IMG/VR virus record: IMGVR_UViG_3300030430_002719
Span: 1 to 24,419 of that record
Source of the DNA: a virus
DNA: 24,419 bases
Reading direction: 5' to 3' (one strand)
The translations under genes were made by a program, and so were the position numbers. Under the pieces are notes generated by a model that searched no databases, was not told where the DNA came from, and saw nothing but the letters and a program-made list of their open reading frames with translations. Numbering within the stretch: position 1 is the stretch's first letter; each line of letters opens with the position of its first letter. Below are positions 6,984 to 12,245 of the stretch, in pieces.

Positions 6984-7622
6984 CTATGCCTCCGCCCCGG
7001 CGGTCTTGGTGGCGGCGATCTTGCTCGCGTAGTTGCGGCGCAGCTCGGCCACCTCTTCGTCGGCGAGGCTGCTGGCCTTCAGCCGGGCCACCCACAGCTT
7101 GAGCTCGCCGTCGCTGTTGCACTCGTCGAGCGCCATAGACGCGTCGACCGGACCCATGAAGGGGTCGAGCTTGACCGGCTCAGCCTTCGGCGCTGCCTTC
7201 TTGACGGTCTTGCGGGCTGGCTTGACCGGCCCGGCGCTGTCGCCGTCGTCGTCCTCCATGCCGGCAGCCAAGCCCAGCAGGGCCAGCGCGGTGTAGCGCC
7301 TGGCGTAGGTCACCGAGCCACCCCAAAGGTGCAGAGGATTCTGCCGGCCGCCTGCGCCCTCGACGCGCGGCAAACGTGCGCGGCTGAAGATGTGGCGTCC
7401 GCTCGTGTGGTAGAGCGTCGTCACGAGAATGTCGTCGTCGCCCTCGGTGTCGAAGGTCTGCACCAGCGCGAGGCCGTGTTTCGACAGCGCCGGGGTCACC
7501 GCCGACAGAACCGTCGAGAGATCGGCGAACGCGCCGAACTGCGCGCGGCTCTTCTCCTCGATCGATTGGCAGTCTTTGTGGAATGCGGCCAAAGCGGCCA
7601 CCAGATTGTCTTGGTCAGTCAT
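6984..7622 (-). CDS. ERF-family single-strand annealing protein
   Basis: A 212-residue recombinase. The ERF core occupies about residues 1-130, with AFADLSTVLSAVTPALSKHGLALVQ (31-55) and the family signature GGSVTYARRYTALALLGLAA followed by the acidic MEDDDGD (101-128). The C-terminal part is a Lys/Pro/Ala linker (about 131-150) plus a helical tail (159-207), as is common in ERF proteins. ERF proteins form rings that anneal complementary strands exposed by a partner exonuclease, encoded just upstream. The ATG at 7622 overlaps the exonuclease stop by 8 bp and has a strong GGAGGA ribosome binding site 8 nt upstream. It would act in phage DNA repair, concatemer formation or circularisation. Confidence 0.93.
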   Translation of the reverse strand: MTDQDNLVAALAAFHKDCQSIEEKSRAQFGAFADLSTVLSAVTPALSKHGLALVQTFDTEGDDDILVTTLYHTSGRHIFSRARLPRVEGAGGRQNPLHLWGGSVTYARRYTALALLGLAAGMEDDDGDSAGPVKPARKTVKKAAPKAEPVKLDPFMGPVDASMALDECNSDGELKLWVARLKASSLADEEVAELRRNYASKIAATKTAGAEA

Positions 7623-8454
7623 TGTTCATCTCCTCCATCGCCGCCAACGTCCAGCTGGGGCAGTGTCCAGTTCGAGCAGTCCAAAAGGCGTGCAAGTGTC
7701 GGAACATCTCCCATCCCTGCATCAGCTGTTCCGGTGTCGCCTCCACCCACCGGGCTGTGTTGTGCGTGCGGCTGACGTAGATGATCCCGCATCGCTGCGA
7801 GCCCTCCGGGTAGCCACAACTGTATTCGAGCGCCTTCCGCGTCGCGGCGAGCTGCATCAAATGCGTGTCGAACAGGCGGGTCGGCATCTCCTCCCCGTCC
7901 TTCGTCTTCCAGTCAACCACAAGCTCGCAGTTGTGCAGGTCGGCCTTGGTGCCGAACCCCAGAGGGTGAACCACCGCCCGCTCCGCCTGCCACGGATCGA
8001 TGTCGGGCTGCGCGCCCGCCTCGCGGATCTCGTTGGCCACGGCTTGGATCCGGCCCCAGTGCCGCGAGGGCGAGACATCGCCGCTGTAGTGCGCCTCAAG
8101 AGCGTGATGGATCTCGGACCCGGCGTCGGCCGCAGCCTTGGCAGTCGACGTCATGTCCTCCTGCAGGCGCTCTAGCCAGTCCGCCTCGCTCTCGCCCTCG
8201 GCGCGCGGCAGCGTCAGGGCGGCCAGCACGGCTTGCTCGATGCGCCACCGCACAAGCTGCTCAGGGCTGCCCCCTGCTCGCATGATGGTCGTCACCCCCG
8301 GGACCCAGCCATGTGCGCGCGCGTCCCTTAGCGTCGGCTTGCGGCGCTTACCGTTCTTGCCGACGAGGTCGAGCACCTGCATCGCGGTGCCGCCTGCCTC
8401 GCGGCTATACCAGTGACCCGCCTCCGCGGCGGCTTTCGTCTTGCGTATCGTCAT
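7615..8454 (-). CDS. PD-(D/E)XK (Cas4/RecB-like) exonuclease
   Basis: A 279-residue nuclease. Catalytic elements appear in the expected order: helix EIHHALE (His117 region), AERAVV (Glu158), GTKADL (Asp172), VVDWKTK (Asp181 and Lys183) and HLMQLAATRKALEY (Gln201). This is the full RecB/Cas4 set without visible Fe-S cysteine clusters. The expected reaction is metal-dependent resection of double-stranded DNA ends, giving single strands for the ERF protein to anneal. The start at 8454 forms an ATGA overlap with the stop of the small membrane protein; a longer frame to 8562 would cover nearly all of that gene and is rejected. The ribosome binding site is poor (GCAGGG next to the ATG), so coupling is likely. 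Confidence 0.9.
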   Translation of the reverse strand: MTIRKTKAAAEAGHWYSREAGGTAMQVLDLVGKNGKRRKPTLRDARAHGWVPGVTTIMRAGGSPEQLVRWRIEQAVLAALTLPRAEGESEADWLERLQEDMTSTAKAAADAGSEIHHALEAHYSGDVSPSRHWGRIQAVANEIREAGAQPDIDPWQAERAVVHPLGFGTKADLHNCELVVDWKTKDGEEMPTRLFDTHLMQLAATRKALEYSCGYPEGSQRCGIIYVSRTHNTARWVEATPEQLMQGWEMFRHLHAFWTARTGHCPSWTLAAMEEMNND

Positions 8455-8597
8455 CCCTGCACCGGCCAGTTTTCGATCGCCCAATACATCAAGTCCCAGA
8501 ACCAAACGGGGCTGGTGATCGCAAGAAAAATGCAGATGCACGCCCCGTAGAGTTCGAGCCAATCCAGCCCAGACATGGGCTTGTCATCGTTACCCAT
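8451..8597 (-). CDS. Small single-pass membrane protein (48 aa), hypothetical
   Basis: The short frame starts at ATG 8597, has GGAGGA eight bases upstream, overlaps the previous stop by 8 bp (ATGGGTAA) and ends in an ATGA overlap with the exonuclease. These junctions argue that it is a real gene. After a polar N-terminus (MGNDDKPMSG) nearly everything is hydrophobic and aromatic, with a probable transmembrane helix at about residues 15-37 containing ACICIFLAITSPVWFW. Its place among recombination genes is unexpected for a lysis protein. It could be a small holin, a superinfection-exclusion protein or a membrane anchor. No family is recognised. Confidence 0.7.
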   Translation of the reverse strand: MGNDDKPMSGLDWLELYGACICIFLAITSPVWFWDLMYWAIENWPVQG

Positions 8598-9252
8598 AGA
8601 ACCGGTCCTCCAGTTGGCGCATCGCCGCGTCTTCGAGGTATTGCTCGACCATCGATTCGATCTGCCGCTCGGCGTATTCAATGTAGCCGTCGCCGTCGCA
8701 CCACGCGTTGAAGACGTCCGCAGCCCGCTCGCCCACCTTGGCGGGGCTCAGGTTGCAATCGATGTCGATCTCTGCGACGACCTCGCCCTCCTCGCCTTTG
8801 GGATCAGCGTCGATCATCTCGACGATCTCGACGAAGGGGTCGCTGCCGCAGCCGAACTTGCCCTGGGGGTAGCAGTAGCCGCGCATGTAGTGCGTCGTGG
8901 ATCCTTCCTCGACGAAGTCGTCCACGTCGATTTGCGTGGTCTTCTCGTGCTGGCACAGCACCGTGTCGATGAGGTAGCGAGCGCACGACGAGATGCGAAC
9001 AAACACACCAGTCGTGCGAGCTGAACGGTCGTCAAACTCGTGCTTGATGACGTCGAAGTCTTTGCCAACAACGTCCTCGACGATGTCGAGAATGTCGTTA
9101 TGCGACCAACCGCCGCCATCCCCGTCGACTTCCTGCTCGAGATCGATCGTCAGAGTTGAAGAGAAACCGTCGCCACCTTGATCCAGCTGCGACTGGAATC
9201 CGGATTGCGAAAGGCGGTCGGCGATTGTTTGGAGTTGCTTGATCGTTGTCAT
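8590..9252 (-). CDS. Acidic protein of unknown function (220 aa)
   Basis: No family is recognised. The protein is strongly acidic: about 47 Asp/Glu against about 17 Lys/Arg by count, with clusters such as DLEQEVDGDGGGW, QIDVDDFVEEG and KGEEGEVVAEIDID. It has seven cysteines, including CARYLIDTVLC and YCYPQGKFGCG, the latter possibly metal-binding. The C-terminus (about 185-220) is predicted helical. It is the only gene in this operon preceded by a real gap (115 bp), which carries a candidate promoter with a dyad over the -10; it lacks a clear ribosome binding site. Acidity with separate control would suit a nucleic-acid mimic or inhibitor of a host DNA-binding protein, but that is speculation. 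Confidence 0.7.
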   Translation of the reverse strand: MTTIKQLQTIADRLSQSGFQSQLDQGGDGFSSTLTIDLEQEVDGDGGGWSHNDILDIVEDVVGKDFDVIKHEFDDRSARTTGVFVRISSCARYLIDTVLCQHEKTTQIDVDDFVEEGSTTHYMRGYCYPQGKFGCGSDPFVEIVEMIDADPKGEEGEVVAEIDIDCNLSPAKVGERAADVFNAWCDGDGYIEYAERQIESMVEQYLEDAAMRQLEDRFYG

Positions 9253-9267
9253 TGCTTTTTGTGTTGG

Positions 9268-9284
9268 TCGGCCCCTTCGGCCGA
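9268..9284. promoter_or_regulatory. Short hairpin in the leader of the acidic-protein gene
   Basis: TCGGCC (9268-9273) and GGCCGA (9279-9284) form a perfect 6-bp stem with a 5-nt loop, 16 bp before the ATG at 9252. Its upstream arm on the minus strand overlaps the GCCGATGAG arm of the larger dyad, so in an RNA covering both the two structures would exclude each other. It could affect translation or be a chance consequence of GGCC-rich sequence. Confidence 0.4.
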
Positions 9285-9340
9285 TGAGTGAAAATCTAAA
9301 CTCTCATCGGCAGCCTTCAACTCTTTATCCAACTTTTTTC
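9280..9340 (-). promoter_or_regulatory. Candidate sigma70-like promoter with operator dyad centred on the -10
   Basis: In the 115-bp gap before the acidic-protein gene the minus strand reads TTGAAG (9320-9315), 16 nt, then TAGATT (9298-9293), each 4/6 to consensus. A T-run at 9334-9339 (A-tract on the transcribed sense) lies where an UP element would. A perfect 9-bp inverted repeat, GCCGATGAG at 9280-9288 and CTCATCGGC at 9303-9311, has its centre at 9295.5, exactly the centre of the -10, so a bound dimer would block the promoter. The promoter elements themselves are weak matches. Confidence 0.45.
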
Positions 9341-9367
9341 AACGATCCTGGGCATGGGTGGACCTTT

Positions 9368-9889
9368 TCACCCTTTTGCGGCTTCTTCCTTTTGTCGCGC
9401 GTGCCACGCCACAGCCACGGCCAGAGCTGCCCGCTCGTGGCTGGTGACAGTGCCGATGCAGCCAGCAGCCTCGACCACCTTGCCCTGCCGGACGCGCGGC
9501 TTGCGGTCGCATCCTTCGCCATGCAGCAGCTTGAGAGCAGCCCACGCGGTCGCGTCGTTCCGGACCCGGTCCTCTGTGGGCAGACTGCAAACGTCCGTCA
9601 GGATCTTGCAGACCTCTCTGCGAGTCAGCTCGTGGACCTGATCGGTCGCGCCGATTTGCCCGCACAGGTGGCCGGCGACGAACGCACACTCGACGACCTG
9701 CGGCCGAGTCGCGCCGTGTGCCACAGGCCGCTCGATCACGATTGCGTCAGCGTCCCACAGCACGGCCTGCGGTATGTCGAGCTCATGCCCGCGGAACTGC
9801 CCCGCCTGGCGCACCCACTTGTTGCAGGCGTCGTAGAGAACCCAGCCAGTCGTCATGCCGGGATCAATGCCTAAGATCATGTCACTCAT
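9368..9889 (-). CDS. RuvC-like Holliday junction resolvase
   Basis: A 173-residue RNase H-fold endonuclease. The first strand is MILGIDPGMTTGW (Asp9), as in RuvC; IVIERP (Glu53) is the second acidic residue and RNDATAWAALKL (Asp112) lies in a later helix. The C-terminal helix SHERAALAVAVAWHA resembles the RuvC H-x-x-D-A-x-x-x-A helix but lacks the Asp, with Glu152 or His151 possibly substituting. Length equals E. coli RuvC. Such proteins cut branched DNA before packaging or during recombination. The ATG at 9889 overlaps the previous stop by 8 bp; an in-frame ATG at 9898 is an alternative. After it comes the 115-bp regulatory gap. Confidence 0.87.
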   Translation of the reverse strand: MSDMILGIDPGMTTGWVLYDACNKWVRQAGQFRGHELDIPQAVLWDADAIVIERPVAHGATRPQVVECAFVAGHLCGQIGATDQVHELTRREVCKILTDVCSLPTEDRVRNDATAWAALKLLHGEGCDRKPRVRQGKVVEAAGCIGTVTSHERAALAVAVAWHARQKEEAAKG

Positions 9890-10103
9890 CGGATTCATCC
9901 ATGCACCCGCAGGGCGCGTCGAGCTGCGGCTGCGTGTTTTGCTTGGGTGCATGTGCAGGCTTCCACACTGGCGCAGGCTTGCGTGGCGCGTCTTCGTCCA
10001 GAGCACGCTGCAACAGCCGCACGGCTTCGCGTATTGCTTCCTCGAGCTCGTCGCGGTGCTGCTCTACTGACGCCAAAACGTCGTGGATGTTTTCGCTGGT
10101 CAT
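9882..10103 (-). CDS. Small coiled-coil protein (73 aa), hypothetical
   Basis: The ATG at 10103 forms an ATGA overlap with the upstream stop and has GGAGG eight bases upstream, so the short form is the gene and the longer frame is not. Residues about 5-38 are a charged amphipathic helix (LASVEQHRDELEEAIREAV), probably coiled coil. The remainder is Pro/Ala/Gln-rich and disordered, ending CGCMDESDE with a CxC pair that might bind metal. No known family. Tight coupling to the XF1762-like and resolvase genes suggests a role in the same DNA-metabolism programme, without specific evidence. Confidence 0.7.
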   Translation of the reverse strand: MTSENIHDVLASVEQHRDELEEAIREAVRLLQRALDEDAPRKPAPVWKPAHAPKQNTQPQLDAPCGCMDESDE

Positions 10104-10567
10104 GTGGTCAACCTCCAGACCCACCGGATCTTTGGCCCCGGCGGGCGTGTCTCGTTCCCGAACAAGTCGCGCTGCTGCGTCTTCCACACGCGGCCCGTCC
10201 ATTTTGCGCGAGCTGGCACGTCGGCATCCTTGACGAATCCGGCAGCTCGTAGGCTCGCACCACTCTCCTCGGCCAGCGTGTAGGTAAACACGCGCCGGTA
10301 ACCGAGCGCCCTAGCTGCCTTGCGAAGCGCGCCGTAGATCATGCTGCAAGCGTTCGGGTCGCCCAGCGTGCAGACGCGCGTAATCTCTAGCGTAGTGCCG
10401 TCCTGCAGAGCTCGCGCGACGGGGCGGCTGGCAATGCCCACCCCCACGATGTCGTCGCCGCGTGCTAGAGCTACAGCAAACATGCCAGACTGCGGCGGCT
10501 TGTTGTGTCGGTGATGCTTGCCCACAAATGGTTTGGCATCTTGAACGCTGATGGGGACGACGCGCAT
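10100..10567 (-). CDS. XF1762-family protein (GNAT-like fold)
   Basis: A 155-residue protein matching the phage/prophage family named after Xylella fastidiosa XF1762. The core includes VPISVQDAKPFVGKHHRHNK (4-23), DDIVGVGIASRPVARALQDG (38-57), LEITRVCTLGDPNACSMIYG (60-79), ARALGYRRVFTYTLAEESG (85-103) and SLRAAGF. These blocks resemble a GNAT acetyltransferase fold with a conserved HHRH-like start; no experimental role is known to me. The start is uncertain: ATG 10567 (used here, begins where family members do) or ATG 10585, neither with a good ribosome binding site. It follows the winged-helix gene after a 37-55 bp gap and overlaps the next gene by 4 bp. A modification or counter-defence function is possible but unproven. 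Confidence 0.85.
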   Translation of the reverse strand: MRVVPISVQDAKPFVGKHHRHNKPPQSGMFAVALARGDDIVGVGIASRPVARALQDGTTLEITRVCTLGDPNACSMIYGALRKAARALGYRRVFTYTLAEESGASLRAAGFVKDADVPARAKWTGRVWKTQQRDLFGNETRPPGPKIRWVWRLTT

Positions 10568-10622
10568 ACGATACGTCGAGCGCATCGACGCTTCGGCGAA
10601 CCTTGCAGACTTGTCGTCGGCG

Positions 10623-11021
10623 CTACGTGTCAACGCGCAAACCCCACAGCACAGCCCATCGGCCCGTTCGCATGCGACGTTTCGTGCCCGCATCCTCCAG
10701 CGCACCCATGCGAACCAACTCGCTGCGCCGCGTGCGTAGGCCAGACGCGCTTTGCTCTGGCCAGTGGTAGCACTGTCGACGTTCTTCGTATGCGTCGTGC
10801 AGTTGCTCGTCCGTCATTGGGCCGAAGTACTGAAATGCTTCAAGCACGGCCCGCCTCTTGTCCGTCATCCGCATGACGGTCTTGGCGGCGGCTTGGCTGG
10901 TGCCCGGATCGCTCGCCCGAGACTTAGCCTCTAGTAGTAGGCGTGCCATCTCGCGGGCCTCGTCCTGCGTGCAGAGACCGGTCGCGGCTATCTGCGCGAG
11001 GTGATTGTGTAGAGTGCTCAC
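10623..11021 (-). CDS. Winged-helix DNA-binding protein (132 aa)
   Basis: Residues about 53-125 look like a winged helix: helix DKRRAVLEAFQYFGPMTDEQ, helix LHDAYEERRQ, recognition helix SASGLRTRRSELVRMGALED and wing AGTKRRMRTGRWAVLWGL. The N-terminal 50 residues are helical (EAREMARLLLEAKSRASDPG). The start is GTG at 11021, overlapping the replication protein stop as GTGA, with AGGAGG seven bases upstream. Position immediately after the replication initiator suggests an accessory replication factor, in the place where helicase-loader genes often lie, or a regulator of the nearby operator-rich region. No helicase-loader ATPase motif is present. The fold is a fair call; the role is unknown. Confidence 0.78.
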   Translation of the reverse strand: MSTLHNHLAQIAATGLCTQDEAREMARLLLEAKSRASDPGTSQAAAKTVMRMTDKRRAVLEAFQYFGPMTDEQLHDAYEERRQCYHWPEQSASGLRTRRSELVRMGALEDAGTKRRMRTGRWAVLWGLRVDT

Positions 11022-11821
11022 CTGCGCCCCTCCTGGTCTCGCTGCCGCCACCGCTCTTCCGTCCTGCGAGCAGCCTCGACGACGTCGGCGCTGATCCCGC
11101 CGGGCACGTTGGTGTAGCCCTTCGGCTTCTCGCTGGTCTTCAGACGGTCGACCCACGCCGCCTGGAACCCTTGCCAGCCGTTCGTCACCTGCATCAGCAT
11201 CGCATCCTGCAGACTCAGCTTGGCTTTCTTGGCTTCCTTCCGCAGACCGTTCAGGACGGACTTGCTGACGATGGCGTTCTTGCGCTGACGGTGCGTCTTC
11301 CAGTCTTCCCAGACCTGCTCCTCCACGTCATCAGGTCGCGCCGGAGGCGGGGCCGCCCGCTTGCGGGCCTTCTTCTTTTCTGCTTCTGCCTCTGCTTCTG
11401 CTTCTGTCGAACACGGCGTAACAGGCTCGAACGTGCGCGAACGTGCGCGAACGTTCGCATCACCGCGCTGCTCCGCACGCTTCTTCCGCATGCGTTCGGC
11501 CGCGGCGGCCTGCTGCTTAGTCTGGCGGTCGCGGTAGTTTGCGTAGTTTAGCAGGTAGAACCCGCCCTCCACGCGAGCCACGCGCTCGCCGGTTGTGCCG
11601 TCGCGACTCTCGTCGTCCGGCCCCATCAAAAGCTCTAGAGCCTCGCGGCATTCTTCGAGCGAGACGTTGGCAGCTCGTGCCAACCCGCTGGTGCTTGCCT
11701 CGACGACGCCGTCGGCGTTCGCCATGGCCAGCATGCTGACCCACACCACGCGGACGTGGTGCGGCTGAGACCAGACGCTGCTGTGCAGGATCGCCTGGTG
11801 GAGTTTCGTAAATCCCGCCAT
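11018..11821 (-). CDS. Phage replication initiator-like protein
   Basis: A 267-residue protein of the lambda O / phage replisome-organiser type. The N-terminal winged-helix domain (1-95) opens with GFTKLHQAILHSSVWSQPHH and includes VWVSMLAMANADGVV and LARAANVSLEECREALELL, a pattern of initiators that bind iterons. A Lys/Arg/Ala-rich, Glu/Ala-repeat linker (105-165, with EAEAEAEAE at 140-148) follows. The C-terminal helical domain (VWEDWKTHRQRKNAIVSKSV, then LQDAMLMQVTNGWQGFQAAW) resembles C-termini of phage replication proteins that contact helicase or loader. Three 10-bp direct repeats lie inside the gene, so the origin is probably here. ATG 11821 is preferred over TTG 11869 because the conserved fold starts there; no clear ribosome binding site. 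First gene of the operon. Confidence 0.85.
   Translation of the reverse strand: MAGFTKLHQAILHSSVWSQPHHVRVVWVSMLAMANADGVVEASTSGLARAANVSLEECREALELLMGPDDESRDGTTGERVARVEGGFYLLNYANYRDRQTKQQAAAAERMRKKRAEQRGDANVRARSRTFEPVTPCSTEAEAEAEAEKKKARKRAAPPPARPDDVEEQVWEDWKTHRQRKNAIVSKSVLNGLRKEAKKAKLSLQDAMLMQVTNGWQGFQAAWVDRLKTSEKPKGYTNVPGGISADVVEAARRTEERWRQRDQEGRR
11428..11457. repeat. Three tandem 10-bp iterons inside the replication gene (candidate origin)
   Basis: CGAACGTGCG occurs at 11428-11437 and 11438-11447, and CGAACGTTCG (one mismatch) at 11448-11457. The period of 10 is not a multiple of three, so the copies are read in different frames (NVRARSRTFE) and repetition is at the DNA level. A pyrimidine-rich tract (purine-rich on the coding strand) lies beside it at about 11376-11407. 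The layout resembles lambda-type origins inside gene O. Origin activity is inferred. Confidence 0.6.
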
Positions 11822-11921
11822 GCCGCGGATCGCATCATGCGGCGCACAGAATGTCAACAAAGATTCCAACGTCGCAAGCGCACGCGAACCGTTGCGCTTC
11901 GGTGCGCTTCCGTCCCCGTCC

Positions 11922-11942
11922 CCAATCGTCCCGGACGGTTGG
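11922..11942. promoter_or_regulatory. 21-bp imperfect palindrome, candidate operator
   Basis: The sequence CCAATCGTCC, a central C, then GGACGGTTGG is symmetric except for one mismatched pair (positions 5/17 of the site) and the odd central base, so nine of ten pairs match. It lies about 100 bp upstream of the replication gene start and is flanked by further CGTCC copies. It suits a dimeric regulator; the winged-helix protein or the initiator are candidates. Confidence 0.5.
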
Positions 11943-11985
11943 GACGGTAAGCGCAGTGCTTAACGAAAAGGTCGGAGAGTTCGTA

Positions 11986-12025
11986 GCGAGCGGTCTACGA
12001 GCGGTCACCGCTCGTCACCGCTCGC
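11986..12025. promoter_or_regulatory. Four-site nested inverted repeat of ACCGCTC, candidate operator
   Basis: GAGCGGT occurs at 11988-11994 and 11999-12005, and its complement ACCGCTC at 12007-12013 and 12017-12023. The inner pair is separated by one base; the outer pair extends to GCGAGCGGT (11986-11994) and ACCGCTCGC (12017-12025). Same-strand copies are spaced 11 and 10 bp, one helical turn, so all sites face one side of the DNA. It lies directly downstream of the late terminator. Confidence 0.6.
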
Positions 12026-12035
12026 GGGTGTAGGC

Positions 12036-12076
12036 AAAAAGAAACCCCCGCCGACCTCTCGAATCGACGGGGGTTT
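12036..12076 (-). terminator. Rho-independent terminator ending the late virion block
   Basis: AAACCCCCG (12042-12050) pairs perfectly with CGGGGGTTT (12068-12076), with three further pairs inside after one mismatch. On the minus strand the stem is followed by TTTCTTTTT (through 12036). It is a strong classical terminator for transcription coming from the right. The plus side lacks a T-run, so it acts in one direction. Confidence 0.85.
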
Positions 12077-12112
12077 ACGAACCCTCTAACTTGCTGATGA
12101 ACAAAAGCAGCC

Positions 12113-12133
12113 GCCTGCAGCGGTGCTGCAGGC
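12113..12133. other. Short GC-rich hairpin between two terminators
   Basis: GCCTGCAG (12113-12120) and CTGCAGGC (12126-12133) form a perfect 8-bp stem with a 5-nt loop. No T-run follows on either strand. It lies between the two candidate terminators and may help stop or pause transcription, or protect the 3' end of the late mRNA. Confidence 0.45.
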
Positions 12134-12166
12134 CAGGGCCGTCCCGGTCCAGAAACGACCCAACAC

Positions 12167-12203
12167 AAAAAGCGGGAAGGGGGACGTGTGCCGCGCTCCC
12201 GCT
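12167..12203 (-). terminator. Second candidate terminator downstream of the 45-aa gene
   Basis: AGCGGGA (12171-12177) pairs with TCCCGCT (12197-12203) across a 19-nt loop; on the minus strand TTTTTGTGTT follows (12171-12162). It is the first stop signal met after the 45-residue gene (stop at 12246). The stem is shorter and the loop longer than in the terminator at 12036-12076, so it may be leaky. Confidence 0.55.
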
Positions 12204-12245
12204 GCTGGCGACTACCCGTGTAGAGTAATCAACAGCCGGACGAGA

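Larger units (their letters stand above)
11822..12035. promoter_or_regulatory. Repeat-rich control region upstream of the replication operon
   Basis: No gene is visible here. From right to left: four ACCGCTC heptamers (11986-12025), a palindrome at 11922-11942, several CGTCC repeats (11910-11948), and two TGCGCTTC copies (about 11894-11910). TTGACA occurs at 11857-11852 (minus strand), but the hexamer 17 nt on, TGCGAT, is a poor -10 and would start RNA almost at the ATG. The operon promoter should lie here, since terminators precede it, but the exact site is not recognised. Confidence 0.55.

Noticed and set aside
8455-8562. Extended exonuclease start at 8562
   Set aside because: It would cover nearly the whole small membrane protein gene; the ATGA overlap at 8451-8454 fits the operon's other junctions.
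9325-9333. TTATCCAAC as a DnaA box
   Set aside because: Only 7 of 9 bases match TTATCCACA and it is a single copy; chance occurrence in this AT-richer gap is likely.
11829-11857. TTGACA with TGCGAT at 17 bp as the replication operon promoter
   Set aside because: The -35 is perfect but the -10 matches only 3 of 6 and the transcript would begin at the ATG; without 5'-end data it is not called as a feature.
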